Assembly (NCBI GenBank): GCA_025934395.1
Contig: JAICYC010000009.1
Location: 1 to 64,000 of the forward strand
Source of the DNA: Solirubrobacteraceae bacterium
GTDB lineage: Bacteria; Actinomycetota; Thermoleophilia; Solirubrobacterales; Solirubrobacteraceae
Reading direction: 5' to 3'
Length of the DNA stretch: 64,000 nt
In this document: in pieces, positions 18,403-28,254 of the stretch
Layout of the letters: each line of letters starts with the position of its first letter
How positions within the stretch are numbered: position 1 is the stretch's first letter
Translations under genes and position numbers: made by a program
Notes under the pieces: model-generated
What the model was told of the DNA's origin: nothing
Database searches by the model: none
The model's input: the letters and a program-made list of their open reading frames with translations, nothing else

Positions 18403-19371
18403 ATGAGCGGCCCCGAGGACCAACCCACCGCCGGACGACCGCGCAGGCTCACGCGCGCGATCAGCATCCGCACGACCTACGCGGTCAAACGCCGGCGAGC
18501 GGGACTCGCGGAGGCGGCCTTCCACGCCCTGAACCCGGGCCCCAGGCGCACGCTGCTCACGATCCCGTGGCCGCCCTCGGCCCTGAACGCATCACGCTAC
18601 GGGCACGGCCGCCCGTCCCACACGCGTCTGAGGGAGCTGCTCGCCGAGCGGGACGAGAGGTACGGCGAGGTGCTCACCTCGTTCGAGACCTACCGCGAGG
18701 CGCTCGCGGAGATCTCGGTGGAGAAGGGCGACCCGCACCAGCCGCACTGGAGGAACACGCTCCTGTTCGGGCTCGACGGCATCTCGCTCTACTGCTTCCC
18801 CCGCGAGCGCCGGCCGCGGCGCTACATCGAGGTGGGCTCGGGCAACTCGACGCTGTTCGTCAACCGCGCGCGCCGCGACGGCGGGCTCGACATGGAGATC
18901 ACCTCGATCGATCCGCACCCGCGGCGCGAGATCGACGACATCTGCGACCGCGTGATCCGGAAGCCCTTCGAGACGGTCGGCCTCGAGCTGTTCGACGACC
19001 TCGTCGCGGGCGACATCGTGTTCTTCGACTGCAGCCACCGGGTGTTCATGAACTCCGACGTGACCGCGTTCTTCCTCGACGTGCTGCCCGAGCTCCCGCC
19101 GGGCATCCTCGTGGGGCTGCACGACATCTACCTCCCCGACGACTACCAGTCCGAGCACTACATGCGCTGGTGGTCCGAGCAGTACATGCTCGCCGTGCTG
19201 CTGCTCGGCGAACCGGGCTGGCTGCGCCCGCTGCTGCCCTGCTGGTACGTCTCCTCCCACCCTCGGCTCGGCGATCGCGCGCGAGCCCTGCACCCGCCCG
19301 CGCACTACTCGCACGAGAACCCGCACGGGCTGATCTTCTGGGCGGAGACCCTGCCCCGCAACCGCTCCTAG
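18403..19371 (+). CDS. Class I SAM-dependent methyltransferase-like protein
   Basis: RRYIEVGSGNSTLFVNRARRDGGLDMEITSIDPHPR...GDIVFFDCSHRVFMNSDVTAFFLDVLPELPPGILVGLHDI. Confidence 0.65.
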   Translation: MSGPEDQPTAGRPRRLTRAISIRTTYAVKRRRAGLAEAAFHALNPGPRRTLLTIPWPPSALNASRYGHGRPSHTRLRELLAERDERYGEVLTSFETYREALAEISVEKGDPHQPHWRNTLLFGLDGISLYCFPRERRPRRYIEVGSGNSTLFVNRARRDGGLDMEITSIDPHPRREIDDICDRVIRKPFETVGLELFDDLVAGDIVFFDCSHRVFMNSDVTAFFLDVLPELPPGILVGLHDIYLPDDYQSEHYMRWWSEQYMLAVLLLGEPGWLRPLLPCWYVSSHPRLGDRARALHPPAHYSHENPHGLIFWAETLPRNRS

Positions 19372-19374
19372 CCG

Positions 19375-20352
19375 CTACAGCTCGTCGTAGCGCCACAGCG
19401 ACACCATGTCCCGGCCCAGATACTCGCCGAGCGCTTCCACCTCGGGCTTGAAGCGCACGCGCAGCTCGGCCATCAACCGCTCGTCGACCTCGCCGCGCTC
19501 GGTGTAGACGAGCCGCCGCCATGCGCTGCCGAGCGGCCCGTTGCGCAGCGGCCCCGAGAGCAGCGCGTTCGCGCCTCGCGCGAGCGGCCCCGCGGCGGTT
19601 GGTGCCGCGCGTGCGGCGCGAAGCCGGTTCGTCGCGGCGTGCAACGGCGCGAAGCGCACAGCCGCCACCGACGGGGTCTCCACCTCCGCCTCCGGGCGGT
19701 AGGAGTCGTCGACGTCGAGGAACCGCAGCACCTGCGCGAGCGTCCCGTCGTTGTCGCGCTTGAACTCCTCGAACACGAGCACGAGCACCTGCTCGCGCGC
19801 GAACGCGTCGTGGTAGCGCCGCAGCTGCTCGGTGTAGCGGACGTGGTCGGAGTAGAGGAGCATCTCGGGACGGTGCGCCCCCTCGGGAACCCGCTCGCCG
19901 CGGCGCCGGTGCTCCTCCAGCGCGAGCGCGCGGCCGAAGTCGCGCTCGGTCTCCACGCCGCTGGAGATCATCTGCAGGTGGAACGTGCGCAGGAAGCTCG
20001 CCGGCTCGCGCAGGATCGCGATCACCCGCGCGTCGGGCTGGACCTCGGCGATCGCGCCCGCTGCTGCGCGCGAGATCAGATACGTCGCGGACGCCTCACC
20101 CGCGCGCTGATCGGCGCGCGCGGGCGCGAACAGCTCCAGATAGCCGTCGAGCGTGTGCAGGAAGTGCTGACCGGAGCCCATGCGCTGCTCGTAGTAGCGG
20201 GAGCGCAGATCGGTGGCGAAGTAGCGGGGCTCCTTGTTGTCGGGCATGAAGATCTGCGGGTGCCCGCGCAGCATCATGTACATCGCCGTGGTGCCGCACT
20301 TGGGGTGGCCCACGATGAAGAAGTCGGGCACCCTCGCGTTCGCGCTCGCCAT
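19375..20352 (-). CDS. Sulfotransferase family protein (ST1)
   Basis: VPDFFIVGHPKCGTTAMYMMLRGHPQIFMPDNKEPRYF (5'-PSB loop), VIAILREPASFLRTFH (3'-PB), EYLGRDMVSLWRYDEL. Confidence 0.88.
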   Translation of the reverse strand: MASANARVPDFFIVGHPKCGTTAMYMMLRGHPQIFMPDNKEPRYFATDLRSRYYEQRMGSGQHFLHTLDGYLELFAPARADQRAGEASATYLISRAAAGAIAEVQPDARVIAILREPASFLRTFHLQMISSGVETERDFGRALALEEHRRRGERVPEGAHRPEMLLYSDHVRYTEQLRRYHDAFAREQVLVLVFEEFKRDNDGTLAQVLRFLDVDDSYRPEAEVETPSVAAVRFAPLHAATNRLRAARAAPTAAGPLARGANALLSGPLRNGPLGSAWRRLVYTERGEVDERLMAELRVRFKPEVEALGEYLGRDMVSLWRYDEL

Positions 20353-20374
20353 CGCCGGGTCTACCTGGCTGCGT

Positions 20375-21025
20375 CTAGAGGTCCAGGCGCGAGACGCCGA
20401 GCTCGTCGAAGCCCACGTGGTGGGCGAGCTCGTGCCGGACCGTGCGCGTGACCTGGTCGCGCAGCAGGTCGGGGTCGTGCCCGAAGTCGCGGCGCAGCGT
20501 GTCGCGGAAGATCACGATGCGGTCGTGCGCGTCGTGGCGGGTGGCGCCGTCGCCCTGGTAGAGCCCATAGGCGCCCTCGCGCCGGCCGCCGTCGGAGATC
20601 ACCACGGCGACGTGCGCGAGCGCGTTGCGGAGCAGATCGGGGAGGTCGTCGAGCGCGTCGCGCACGAGCTCCTCGAAGTCCTCGTCGTCGAGCGGGTCGA
20701 GCTCGAGGAACTCCGATTCTTCGGGCGCCACCACGAGGCCTTCGCGCGCGACGCGTTCGGAGTGGCGAACGATCTCGTCGAACTCGCGCTCGGACTCCGG
20801 GTCGCGCCAGCCCGCCATCCGCACCGCCACGAACGCCACGCTGCCCATCAGCGCGGCCGCGACGATCACGCCCAGCGCGACGTCCTCGAGCGCCCGCACC
20901 ACTCCCACCGAGCTGAAGCCCTGGCCGACGACGAGCACCACCAGCCCGAGCGACATCGCGATGATCGCCGCGACGCCCACGCGCCGGAACTGACTGCTGT
21001 CGCCGGGCGTCTTGGAGGAGCGCAT
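20375..21025 (-). CDS. Membrane-associated zincin-like metallopeptidase
   Basis: Two N-terminal hydrophobic segments and C-terminal VRHELAHHVGFDE (HExxH). Confidence 0.75.
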   Translation of the reverse strand: MRSSKTPGDSSQFRRVGVAAIIAMSLGLVVLVVGQGFSSVGVVRALEDVALGVIVAAALMGSVAFVAVRMAGWRDPESEREFDEIVRHSERVAREGLVVAPEESEFLELDPLDDEDFEELVRDALDDLPDLLRNALAHVAVVISDGGRREGAYGLYQGDGATRHDAHDRIVIFRDTLRRDFGHDPDLLRDQVTRTVRHELAHHVGFDELGVSRLDL

Positions 21026-21038
21026 GGTTCGCTTCGGC

Positions 21039-22184
21039 CTATCTCAGGGTGCGGGCGATCACGAGTCGCTGGATCTCGTTCGTGCCCTCGTAGATCTGGG
21101 TGATCTTCGCGTCGCGCATCATGCGCTCCACGGGATACTCCTTCACGTAGCCGTAGCCGCCGAGCACCTGCACGGCCTCGACCGTGACCGCCATCGCGGT
21201 GTCCGAGCAGAACACCTTCGCCATCGAGCTGTACTTGGCGCGCTCGGGATGCTGCTGGTCGGCCATCGCACACGCCTTGTAGAGCAGCTCGCGCGCCGCA
21301 GCGGTGCGCGTTTCCATGTCGGCGAGCTTGAACTGGATGCCCTGGAACTCGTTGATCGGGCGGCCGAACTGCTGGCGTTCGCGCGCGTATCCGACCGCGT
21401 AGTCGGTCGCCCCCTGCGCGATCCCGACGGCCTGCGCGGCGGCGCCGAGGCGTGTGCGCTCGAGCGTGCCGAGCGCCACCGACAGCCCGCGTCCCACCTC
21501 TCCGATCACGTTCTCCTGCGGGACCCGCACGTCCTCGAAGATCGGCTGGCCGGTCGGCGATGCCCGGATCCCCAGCTTGTGCTCGAGCTTGCCGACGCTG
21601 AAGCCGGGCCTGTCGGCCTCGACCACGAACGCCGTCATGCGACGGTTCTCGCGGTCGCTGACCGCGAAGCAGATGTAGAAGTCCGCAACCCCGAGGTTGG
21701 TGATCCAGTTCTTGGTGCCGTTGATCACCCAATCGTCGCCGTCGCGGACCGCGGTCGTCTTCATGCCGGCGGGGTCGGAGCCCGCCTCGGGCTCGGACAG
21801 CGCGAACGCCGGCGACCACTCCCCCGTGGCGCAGCGCGGCAGGAACCGATCCTTGAGCTCGTCGCTGCCGTAGAGCTGGATCGGGAGCGTGCCGAGCTCC
21901 TGGACCATCAGGATCAGCGCGCAGGCCGCATCGACCTTCGCGATCTCCTCCACCGCCATGTTGAGCATCAGCGTGCCGGTGCCGGTGCCGCCGTACTCGG
22001 TGGGAAACGGCAGGCCGAGGATGTCCTGCTCGGCGAGCAGCTTGCGCACGTCCCACGGGTACTCGGCGCGCTCGTCGATCTCCGCCGAGCGGGGCGCGAT
22101 CCGCTCGCGCGCGATCTGCCCGATCGTCGCGCAGAAGTCGAGGTGCTCCTGCGGGATCGTGTAGACGTCGCTCACTGCCTCCAT
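21039..22184 (-). CDS. Acyl-CoA dehydrogenase
   Basis: FALSEPEAGSDPAGMKTTAVRDGDDWVINGTKNWITNLGVADFYICFAVSD...QVLGGYGYVKEYPVERMMRDAKITQIYEGTNEIQRLVIARTL; ATG at 22184. Confidence 0.94.
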   Translation of the reverse strand: MEAVSDVYTIPQEHLDFCATIGQIARERIAPRSAEIDERAEYPWDVRKLLAEQDILGLPFPTEYGGTGTGTLMLNMAVEEIAKVDAACALILMVQELGTLPIQLYGSDELKDRFLPRCATGEWSPAFALSEPEAGSDPAGMKTTAVRDGDDWVINGTKNWITNLGVADFYICFAVSDRENRRMTAFVVEADRPGFSVGKLEHKLGIRASPTGQPIFEDVRVPQENVIGEVGRGLSVALGTLERTRLGAAAQAVGIAQGATDYAVGYARERQQFGRPINEFQGIQFKLADMETRTAAARELLYKACAMADQQHPERAKYSSMAKVFCSDTAMAVTVEAVQVLGGYGYVKEYPVERMMRDAKITQIYEGTNEIQRLVIARTLR

Positions 22185-22212
22185 GCTCGTGATCCTAGAC
22201 GCGATCGACCGT

Positions 22213-23004
22213 TCAGCGTGGCACCGTCTCGGGGGCCGGGAACAGCGCTCGGCGCAGCACGTGCTCGAGCGCGCCGGAGTTGCGCATCTTGCGCACGACG
22301 AAGTGCTCGCCTTCCCCCATCCGGTAGAGGCGCATCCCGTCCACACCGGCAAGCCGCTCGGCGTGCGCGCGATCCAGGAGGTCGCCGTCGCCGAAGTAGA
22401 GCTCGTAGCGCGTGTCGGTGACGCGCGCCGGCCCGAGCGCGGTACGCAGGTCGGCCCACGTGCGGTCGAGCGCACGCGCCTGCAGCACCGCCTCGACCCG
22501 GTCATCCCAGCGGTGGTCTCCGATCGCCGCGAGCTCGTCGGGGTCGATCACGGTCTGGGGCGAGAAGCACAGGACCCGCTCCGCACCGAGCAGCGTCCCG
22601 AACACGAGCGCGGCGTAGCCGCCCGCCGAGTTGCCCGCGACGATCAGGCGCTCGGGCTGCTGGGCGTCGACGAGCCGGCGCAGCGCTGCGGCGACGTCCA
22701 GCAGCGAGTCGCCGTGCCCCGGCATGCCGCGGTGGTACCAGGCCTGGCGCAGATCGCGCAGGAACAGCCGTTTGACCTGGAAGTTCTCCGTGAGGGTGGA
22801 GAACTCGAAGAAGGGCATGCCGAATTCGCCGCGCATGCCGCCGAACGCGACCAGCAGCGTCGTGGAGGAGTCGTTCTCGACGAGCTTGATCGGGTCGCGC
22901 GAGCGCAGCCGTTCGCGGAGCGACCCTGTTGCGTTCTCACGCCAGTTGTCGCTGCCGCCGTAGCTGCGCTTGAGGTCGCGCAGGCGCTCGCCCAGACGTC
23001 CCAT
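22213..23004 (-). CDS. Alpha/beta-hydrolase fold protein
   Basis: LIVAGNSAGGYAALVFGTLLGAERVLCFSPQTVID (GNSAGG nucleophile-elbow-like). Confidence 0.65.
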   Translation of the reverse strand: MGRLGERLRDLKRSYGGSDNWRENATGSLRERLRSRDPIKLVENDSSTTLLVAFGGMRGEFGMPFFEFSTLTENFQVKRLFLRDLRQAWYHRGMPGHGDSLLDVAAALRRLVDAQQPERLIVAGNSAGGYAALVFGTLLGAERVLCFSPQTVIDPDELAAIGDHRWDDRVEAVLQARALDRTWADLRTALGPARVTDTRYELYFGDGDLLDRAHAERLAGVDGMRLYRMGEGEHFVVRKMRNSGALEHVLRRALFPAPETVPR

Positions 23005-23170
23005 CAGCGGCTCTGCATGCCGTTCACTCGGTTGTCCTCGCCGCGCGCGACCACGTGGTCAGCCCCTCATCTGCTTGCCCGGAAAGCTCGGGCCCCTCGC
23101 CCGGCCCGCACAGCTAAGCACGGGGCGCGATTTGCCGTCAAGCTGCGCTCGCGGCGCTACGCTCAGGCGC

Positions 23171-23524
23171 ATGAGCAGCGCACAGGCCGAGCAGCTCGAG
23201 CTCGATCCCGAGCGCGTCGCGGAGATGCTCGCCGAGCCCTCGCCGCCGCAGCTGATCGACGTCCGCGAGCCCTACGAGCGGGAGGCGGGCCACATCGCCG
23301 GGAGCGAGCACATCGCGCTGACGCAGCTCACCGGCGCGGCGGCGAGCATCGACCGGGACCGTCCGGTGGTGTTCTACTGCCGCGTCGGGGCGCGCTCGCT
23401 GATGGCCGCCCAGGCGCTCAGGGCGGCGGGCTTCCAGGCATACTCGATGGAAGGCGGGCTCGCGCGCTGGGCGCGCGAGGGAAGGGCGCTCTCGCCCGAG
23501 GGCGGCTACGTGGCGGACCACTAG
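23171..23524 (+). CDS. Rhodanese-like domain protein
   Basis: PPQLIDVREPYEREAGHIAGSEHIAL...VVFYCRVGARSLMAAQALRAAGFQAYSMEGGLARW. Confidence 0.9.
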   Translation: MSSAQAEQLELDPERVAEMLAEPSPPQLIDVREPYEREAGHIAGSEHIALTQLTGAAASIDRDRPVVFYCRVGARSLMAAQALRAAGFQAYSMEGGLARWAREGRALSPEGGYVADH

Positions 23525-23539
23525 AAGGAGGCAGCGCAG

Positions 23540-23986
23540 ATGGAGGCTTCCACCGACTACCCCGGTGTGACCCACGGCGAGGGCTACGCCGTCGGACACC
23601 TCGACGATCTCGGCGAGGGCCCGGGCTTCCGCAAGGTGCGCAAGGGGCTCGACGTCACCGCGTTCGGCGTCAACGCGATCGTGCTGCCCGCGGGGATCGA
23701 GACCGGCCCCCACTTCCACGACGAGCAGGAGGAGCTGTACTTCGTGCATCGTGGCGCGATCGAGATGGAGTTCGGCGACGGGACCGTGCACACGCTGCGC
23801 GAGGGCGCGCTCGCGCGTGTGGACGCGGCGACGGTGCGCGCGATCCGCAACGGCGGCGACGTCGACGCGGTGTACCTGATCGCGGGCGGCAAGGACGGCT
23901 ACGTCGGTCGCGACGGCCGCGTGCCGGAGGGCGAGGAGGAGCGTGTCCGGGCCCTTCACGACCTCCGTGGAGGCGGTGGCGCGTGA
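23540..23986 (+). CDS. Cupin domain protein
   Basis: LPAGIETGPHFHDEQEELYFVHRGAIEMEFGDG. Confidence 0.88.
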   Translation: MEASTDYPGVTHGEGYAVGHLDDLGEGPGFRKVRKGLDVTAFGVNAIVLPAGIETGPHFHDEQEELYFVHRGAIEMEFGDGTVHTLREGALARVDAATVRAIRNGGDVDAVYLIAGGKDGYVGRDGRVPEGEEERVRALHDLRGGGGA

Positions 23987-24004
23987 GCCGGCGCGCACGC
24001 TCGG

Positions 24005-24436
24005 GTGCCCGGCGCTGACGCAGCGGGGCCGCTCCGCGTCAACGACCGTGTGAGCGTGCCGCTCAGCGAGGTTACGCTGCGCACGAGCCGCTCCTCGGGC
24101 CCCGGCGGGCAGCACGCCAACGTCACCGCCTCGCGCGTGGAAGCGGTGTTCGAGGTGGACCGCTCGACCGCGCTCAGCGACGCGCAGCGAGCGCGGGTGC
24201 ACGCGCGCCTCGGCCCCCGCGTCGTCGCGGTCGCCCAGGACGCCCGCTCGCAGGCGCGCAACCGCGAGCTCGCGCTGCAGCGCCTCGCCGAGCGCCTGGC
24301 GATCGCGCTGCGAACGCCGCGCCCGCGCCACGCGACGCGGCCCACCGTGGCTTCGCGGGAGCGGCGCCTCGAGGCGAAGCGCAGGGCGGGCGAGCGCAAG
24401 CGGGCGCGGCGGCCGCCCGCGGGCGAGCAGGACTAG
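24005..24436 (+). CDS. arfB: Class I peptide chain release factor domain protein (ArfB-like)
   Basis: SEVTLRTSRSSGPGGQHANVTASRVEAVFEV (GGQ) and basic C-terminal tail. Confidence 0.85.
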   Translation: MPGADAAGPLRVNDRVSVPLSEVTLRTSRSSGPGGQHANVTASRVEAVFEVDRSTALSDAQRARVHARLGPRVVAVAQDARSQARNRELALQRLAERLAIALRTPRPRHATRPTVASRERRLEAKRRAGERKRARRPPAGEQD

Positions 24437-25983
24437 TTCAGAAGCTCGCGGACGTAGCGCTGGTGGAGCCGGCCGAGCGGCGTCTTCTCCGGATGGAAGC
24501 CGATCGCCTGCCACACCAATCCAGCCGCGGGCACCCACACGATGATCAGATAGGTTCCCACGACCGCCACCGCCGTTCGCAGGCGCCGCGAGGAGGACAG
24601 CGCGGCCAGCGGCAGCACCCACAGCACGTACCAGGGCAGCACCCAGCTGAGGGTCACGAGGAGCGTCACGCTGGCCCAGCCGCTCGAGGCGATCGCGTCG
24701 CCGTGGCGGTACGCCGCGCGCATGCACGCGAGCAGCGAGCACGCGAGCAGCAGCGTCATGATCGTGCGCAGCGCCGCGGTCTCGCCGCCCGCCCCGATCG
24801 CGAAGCCGATCAGGTTGGGCACGCTCTCCTGCGCCACCACCTGGCTCTGGGTCGAGAGGTCCGGGATGTGCAGGCCGAACGCAACCAGGCTCGCGAGGCC
24901 GAGCGCCGCGCCCGCGGCGAGCATGCCGATCACCATCTGCGCGAGCCCGCGGCGCGAGCGCAGCATCCCTGCGAGCACGATCGGGATCAGGATCCCGCCG
25001 GACGCCTTGAACGCCGCAGCCGTCACGAACGCTGCGCCGGCGCCGATCTCGACCCACGACAGCGGCAGCAGCCAGTCGCGCACCCCGCCCAGCACCTTCG
25101 GCGCCGCCCGCGCGCGCACCCGCCCCAGCAGCAGCAGGTAGAAGCCGAGCACGATGCAGAACATCATCAGGAAGTCGTTGTGGTCGCCGCCGAGGCCCCA
25201 CACGAGCACGATCGGGTTCAAGCCGACGAACGCCACGGCGCTCACCGGGTCCCGGCCGAGCAGTCGCGCGCAGCGCCACACGAGCGCGATCGTCGCGAGG
25301 CTGACGAGCGCGATCAGGCACTTCAGCGCCCAGAACGAGCCTGCGACGCCGAGCGGCACCACGGCGAACGTCAGCAGCGTGAACAGCGGACCGTACGGGC
25401 TGAGCAGCTGGTGCCAGTTGCTCAACAGGAACGCGGGATCTCGGTGCGGCTCGACGATCGGGATCGACGTGTACGGGTTGAGGTGGTAGAGCACCTCCAT
25501 GCGGCCGTAGTTGATGTAGTTGAACACGTCCGTGAGCGCCATCGGTGGGGCGAGCACGAAGATCGCGTGCACCGCCACGATCGCGCCCACCACCCAGCGC
25601 GCGGACAGGTGCGTGACGTTGCGCAGGAGCACGAGGTAGCCCACGAACATCGCCACGACGATCGCCGAGAACAGGTACCGCAGCGTCGTGGGGTTGCTCG
25701 TCAGCCCCGGCCACAGCCCGCCGAGCGGGCCCGCCATCCAGTCCGGGAAGTAGTTCGCGTGCGACGTCGGCGCGAGCCCGCTCGGACGGTCGGCCGCCAC
25801 GATCACGATCAGCAGGCTGAGCGCGACTACGACCGAGAGGCCAACCGCACCCGCCGCGCGGGCGGTGTCGATGCCGGCCACCGCCCCGGCGGACGGTCGC
25901 AGCGAGCCGCGACGGGAGGGACGGCTCTCGAGCGCGGGCGCAGGTGAGCCGGGTAGTGGAACGGTTGTGGCCTGGCCCGCCAT
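24433..25983 (-). CDS. Polytopic membrane glycosyltransferase (GT87/DUF2029-type)
   Basis: Many TM segments; MALTDVFNYINYGRMEVLYHLNPYTSIPIVE...WALKCLIALVSLATIALVWRCARLLGRDP...GGDHNDFLMMFCIVLGFYLL. Confidence 0.75.
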   Translation of the reverse strand: MAGQATTVPLPGSPAPALESRPSRRGSLRPSAGAVAGIDTARAAGAVGLSVVVALSLLIVIVAADRPSGLAPTSHANYFPDWMAGPLGGLWPGLTSNPTTLRYLFSAIVVAMFVGYLVLLRNVTHLSARWVVGAIVAVHAIFVLAPPMALTDVFNYINYGRMEVLYHLNPYTSIPIVEPHRDPAFLLSNWHQLLSPYGPLFTLLTFAVVPLGVAGSFWALKCLIALVSLATIALVWRCARLLGRDPVSAVAFVGLNPIVLVWGLGGDHNDFLMMFCIVLGFYLLLLGRVRARAAPKVLGGVRDWLLPLSWVEIGAGAAFVTAAAFKASGGILIPIVLAGMLRSRRGLAQMVIGMLAAGAALGLASLVAFGLHIPDLSTQSQVVAQESVPNLIGFAIGAGGETAALRTIMTLLLACSLLACMRAAYRHGDAIASSGWASVTLLVTLSWVLPWYVLWVLPLAALSSSRRLRTAVAVVGTYLIIVWVPAAGLVWQAIGFHPEKTPLGRLHQRYVRELLN

Positions 25984-26018
25984 CTAGCCCCGGGGACGAT
26001 ACCCGCCCCGCATACAAG

Positions 26019-26045
26019 GAGGGCCCGCGATCATCGCGGGCCCTC
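26019..26045 (-). terminator. Strong hairpin downstream of cspA
   Basis: GAGGGCCCGCGAT-c-ATCGCGGGCCCTC perfect 13-bp inverted repeat 26 nt past the cspA stop; weak T-run only. Confidence 0.6.
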
Positions 26046-26070
26046 GGCAAGCTTGCTGTGGCCCTGAGGC

Positions 26071-26274
26071 CTAGATCGTGGTGACGTTGACCGCCTTCGG
26101 GCCCTTGTCGCCCTGCTCCGGGTCGTAGGAGACCTTGGCCCCCTCCTGCAGCGAGCGGTACCCCTCGCCGTTGATCCCGGTGTGATGGACGAAGAGGTCC
26201 TTGTCACCGTCGTCAGGGGTGATGAAACCGAACCCCTTGTCGTCGCTGAACCACTTAACGGTGCCGGTGGGCAT
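26071..26274 (-). CDS. cspA: Cold shock protein
   Basis: [55 protein letters not shown]. Confidence 0.97.
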   Translation of the reverse strand: MPTGTVKWFSDDKGFGFITPDDGDKDLFVHHTGINGEGYRSLQEGAKVSYDPEQGDKGPKAVNVTTI

Positions 26275-26484
26275 GTGTAGTTACTCCTCCACGGGTTTGT
26301 GCGTGCTGCACGCGGAGGATGCTGCTAGAGCTTCGACCTGCGAGCGCTTGCACTGCTTTTCGCCGGATCATCAGCCGGCCAGACAGCACGACCGTAGCAC
26401 GTAGACGGGCGGCGATGTTGTCCGGATGTTGCGAGCTCCCGAGCGGGTTTCGCGCGATCGCACCTGCGACCCGGAGCATCTAGG

Positions 26485-27312
26485 GTGGCTCGCGTGAGCA
26501 TCAGACCGTTGCTGCCACCGGGCGCGCCGGCGAGCGCCGCGGAGCTCGTCACCGGCTTCGGGCTGTGGGAACGCGGCAGCGACGACGGTCCGCGTCCGCG
26601 CGTGCTGCTGAACATGGTCAGCAGCCTCGACGGCCGCGGCTCGCTGGAGGGGCGCTCGGCCGGCCTCAGCGGGCCCGCCGACCGAGAGCTGTTCCACGCC
26701 CTGCGCACCGCGGCCGACGCGGTGCTCGTCGGCGCGGGCACGTTGCGCACGGAGCGCTACGGGCTGCTGATCCGCGACTCCGCGCGGGTCCGAGCGCGAG
26801 AGGAGCACGGCTTTCCGGCGCAGCCGCTCGCGGCGATCGCAACGACGAGCGTCGCCCTCGACCCGGACCTGCCGCTGCTCGCCTCCCCGGAAGCTCGCGT
26901 GGCGATCCTCACCGCCTCGACGGCGTCGCTGGAGGGTGCCCGCGCGAGCGTCGAGTACATCCGCGCGGGCACCGCGGGCACGCTCGACCTGCACGCCGCG
27001 CTGGTGCAGCTGCGCGAAACGTTCGGCGTGGAGCTCGTGCTGTGCGAGGGCGGGCCGCACCTCGCCGGCCAGCTCGCTGCGGACGGGCTGCTCGACGAGC
27101 TCTACCTGTCGCTCTCCCCCGGTCTCGCGGGCGCCGATCCGCACGCGGAGGAGACGCTGCGGATCATCGCGGGCGTGGACCTCGACCCGCCGGTGACGCT
27201 GGAGCTGCTCGGCGTGCTGACGAGCGACTCCCACCTGTTCCTGCGCTACCGCGTCGTCTCTGCCGAGCGCGTCTCGCGCGAGACGATCGAGAGCAGCTCG
27301 CTGGCGAGCTGA
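26485..27312 (+). CDS. Pyrimidine reductase family protein (RibD C-terminal/DHFR-like)
   Basis: PRVLLNMVSSLDGRGSLEGRSAGLSGPADRELFHALRTAADAVLVGAGTLRTERYG...VLCEGGPHLAGQL. Confidence 0.9.
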   Translation: MARVSIRPLLPPGAPASAAELVTGFGLWERGSDDGPRPRVLLNMVSSLDGRGSLEGRSAGLSGPADRELFHALRTAADAVLVGAGTLRTERYGLLIRDSARVRAREEHGFPAQPLAAIATTSVALDPDLPLLASPEARVAILTASTASLEGARASVEYIRAGTAGTLDLHAALVQLRETFGVELVLCEGGPHLAGQLAADGLLDELYLSLSPGLAGADPHAEETLRIIAGVDLDPPVTLELLGVLTSDSHLFLRYRVVSAERVSRETIESSSLAS

Positions 27313-28217
27313 CGGCCCTGGGAGGCGACGAGCGGCGTGGCAGCGATGCGCACGACCACCTCCTCGCCGTCCAGCTCCTCGAGCGTGATCCGCGGCGCGT
27401 CGCGCAGCGGTGTCTGCAGCGACTTCTCGAGGATCTCCTGCAGGTCGCTCGGCGTCATGCCCGAGCGCAGGCGCGCCCGCAGCTTGACCGCCTCGGGCTC
27501 GCGCAGCGGCAGCACCGCCACGTTGAGCACCACGCTGTTGGGGACCATGATCGAGTCGTCACCCGTTGCGAAGGTGGTGTAGAGAAGGCCCAGCGAGCTG
27601 ACCGTTCCCTCGACCTGGCCCGCCAGCTGGCCGCCCTGCAGGCGCACGCGCTCACCCACACGGAACGGGCGCGCGCTGAGCAGCACCGTCCCCGCGATCA
27701 TGTTGCCGAGCGTCTGCTGGGCCGCCAACCCCAGGACCACCGCCGTGAACGCGCCGCCAAGCGCGAGCGTGCGCGCTTCCACCCCGGCGACACGCAGCGC
27801 CACGAAGAACGCCACCACGACCGTCACGAGACGGATCACGAAGCCCACGGTGCCCGCCGTGGCGGGGTCCAGGCGGCGGAACAGCGCCGGCCCCAGCCCT
27901 CGCCCCATGTCGCGGGCGATCGCCCACCCGAGGATCAGCAGCGCGATCACCGTCGCCACGCGGATCGGCGTGTCGATCGCCGTTTCGAGCGTCGCGGGCC
28001 CGGGCCTGCCGTGGACGCGCGGGCCGGGCGAGCCGAACCACTCCACGCGGTGGTCGAACAGCACGACCACAGCCACGAACAGCGGCACCAGCACCACGGC
28101 CTCCAGCCGCGCGCGCTTGACCACACGAGGGTTGATCTGCCTCAGCAGCCCGACCTCCTTCCAGGACTGGCTGCGGGTTTCGAACATCCGCTGGGGCGCT
28201 TTGGGGCGCTCGGGCAT
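27246..28217 (-). CDS. Mechanosensitive ion channel (MscS) family protein
   Basis: GAFTAVVLGLAAQQTLGNMIAGTVLLSARPFRVGERVRLQ...TVSSLGLLYTTFATGDDSIMVPNSVVLN. Confidence 0.9.
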   Translation of the reverse strand: MPERPKAPQRMFETRSQSWKEVGLLRQINPRVVKRARLEAVVLVPLFVAVVVLFDHRVEWFGSPGPRVHGRPGPATLETAIDTPIRVATVIALLILGWAIARDMGRGLGPALFRRLDPATAGTVGFVIRLVTVVVAFFVALRVAGVEARTLALGGAFTAVVLGLAAQQTLGNMIAGTVLLSARPFRVGERVRLQGGQLAGQVEGTVSSLGLLYTTFATGDDSIMVPNSVVLNVAVLPLREPEAVKLRARLRSGMTPSDLQEILEKSLQTPLRDAPRITLEELDGEEVVVRIAATPLVASQGRQLASELLSIVSRETRSAETTR

Positions 28218-28254
28218 CGGTCAATGATGGCGCACGTGCAGCGCCGGCTCCGGC

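Noticed and set aside
23138-26050. 970-aa minus-strand ORF
   Set aside because: Shadow frame across rhodanese, cupin, arfB and the GT87 gene, each with clear real frames.
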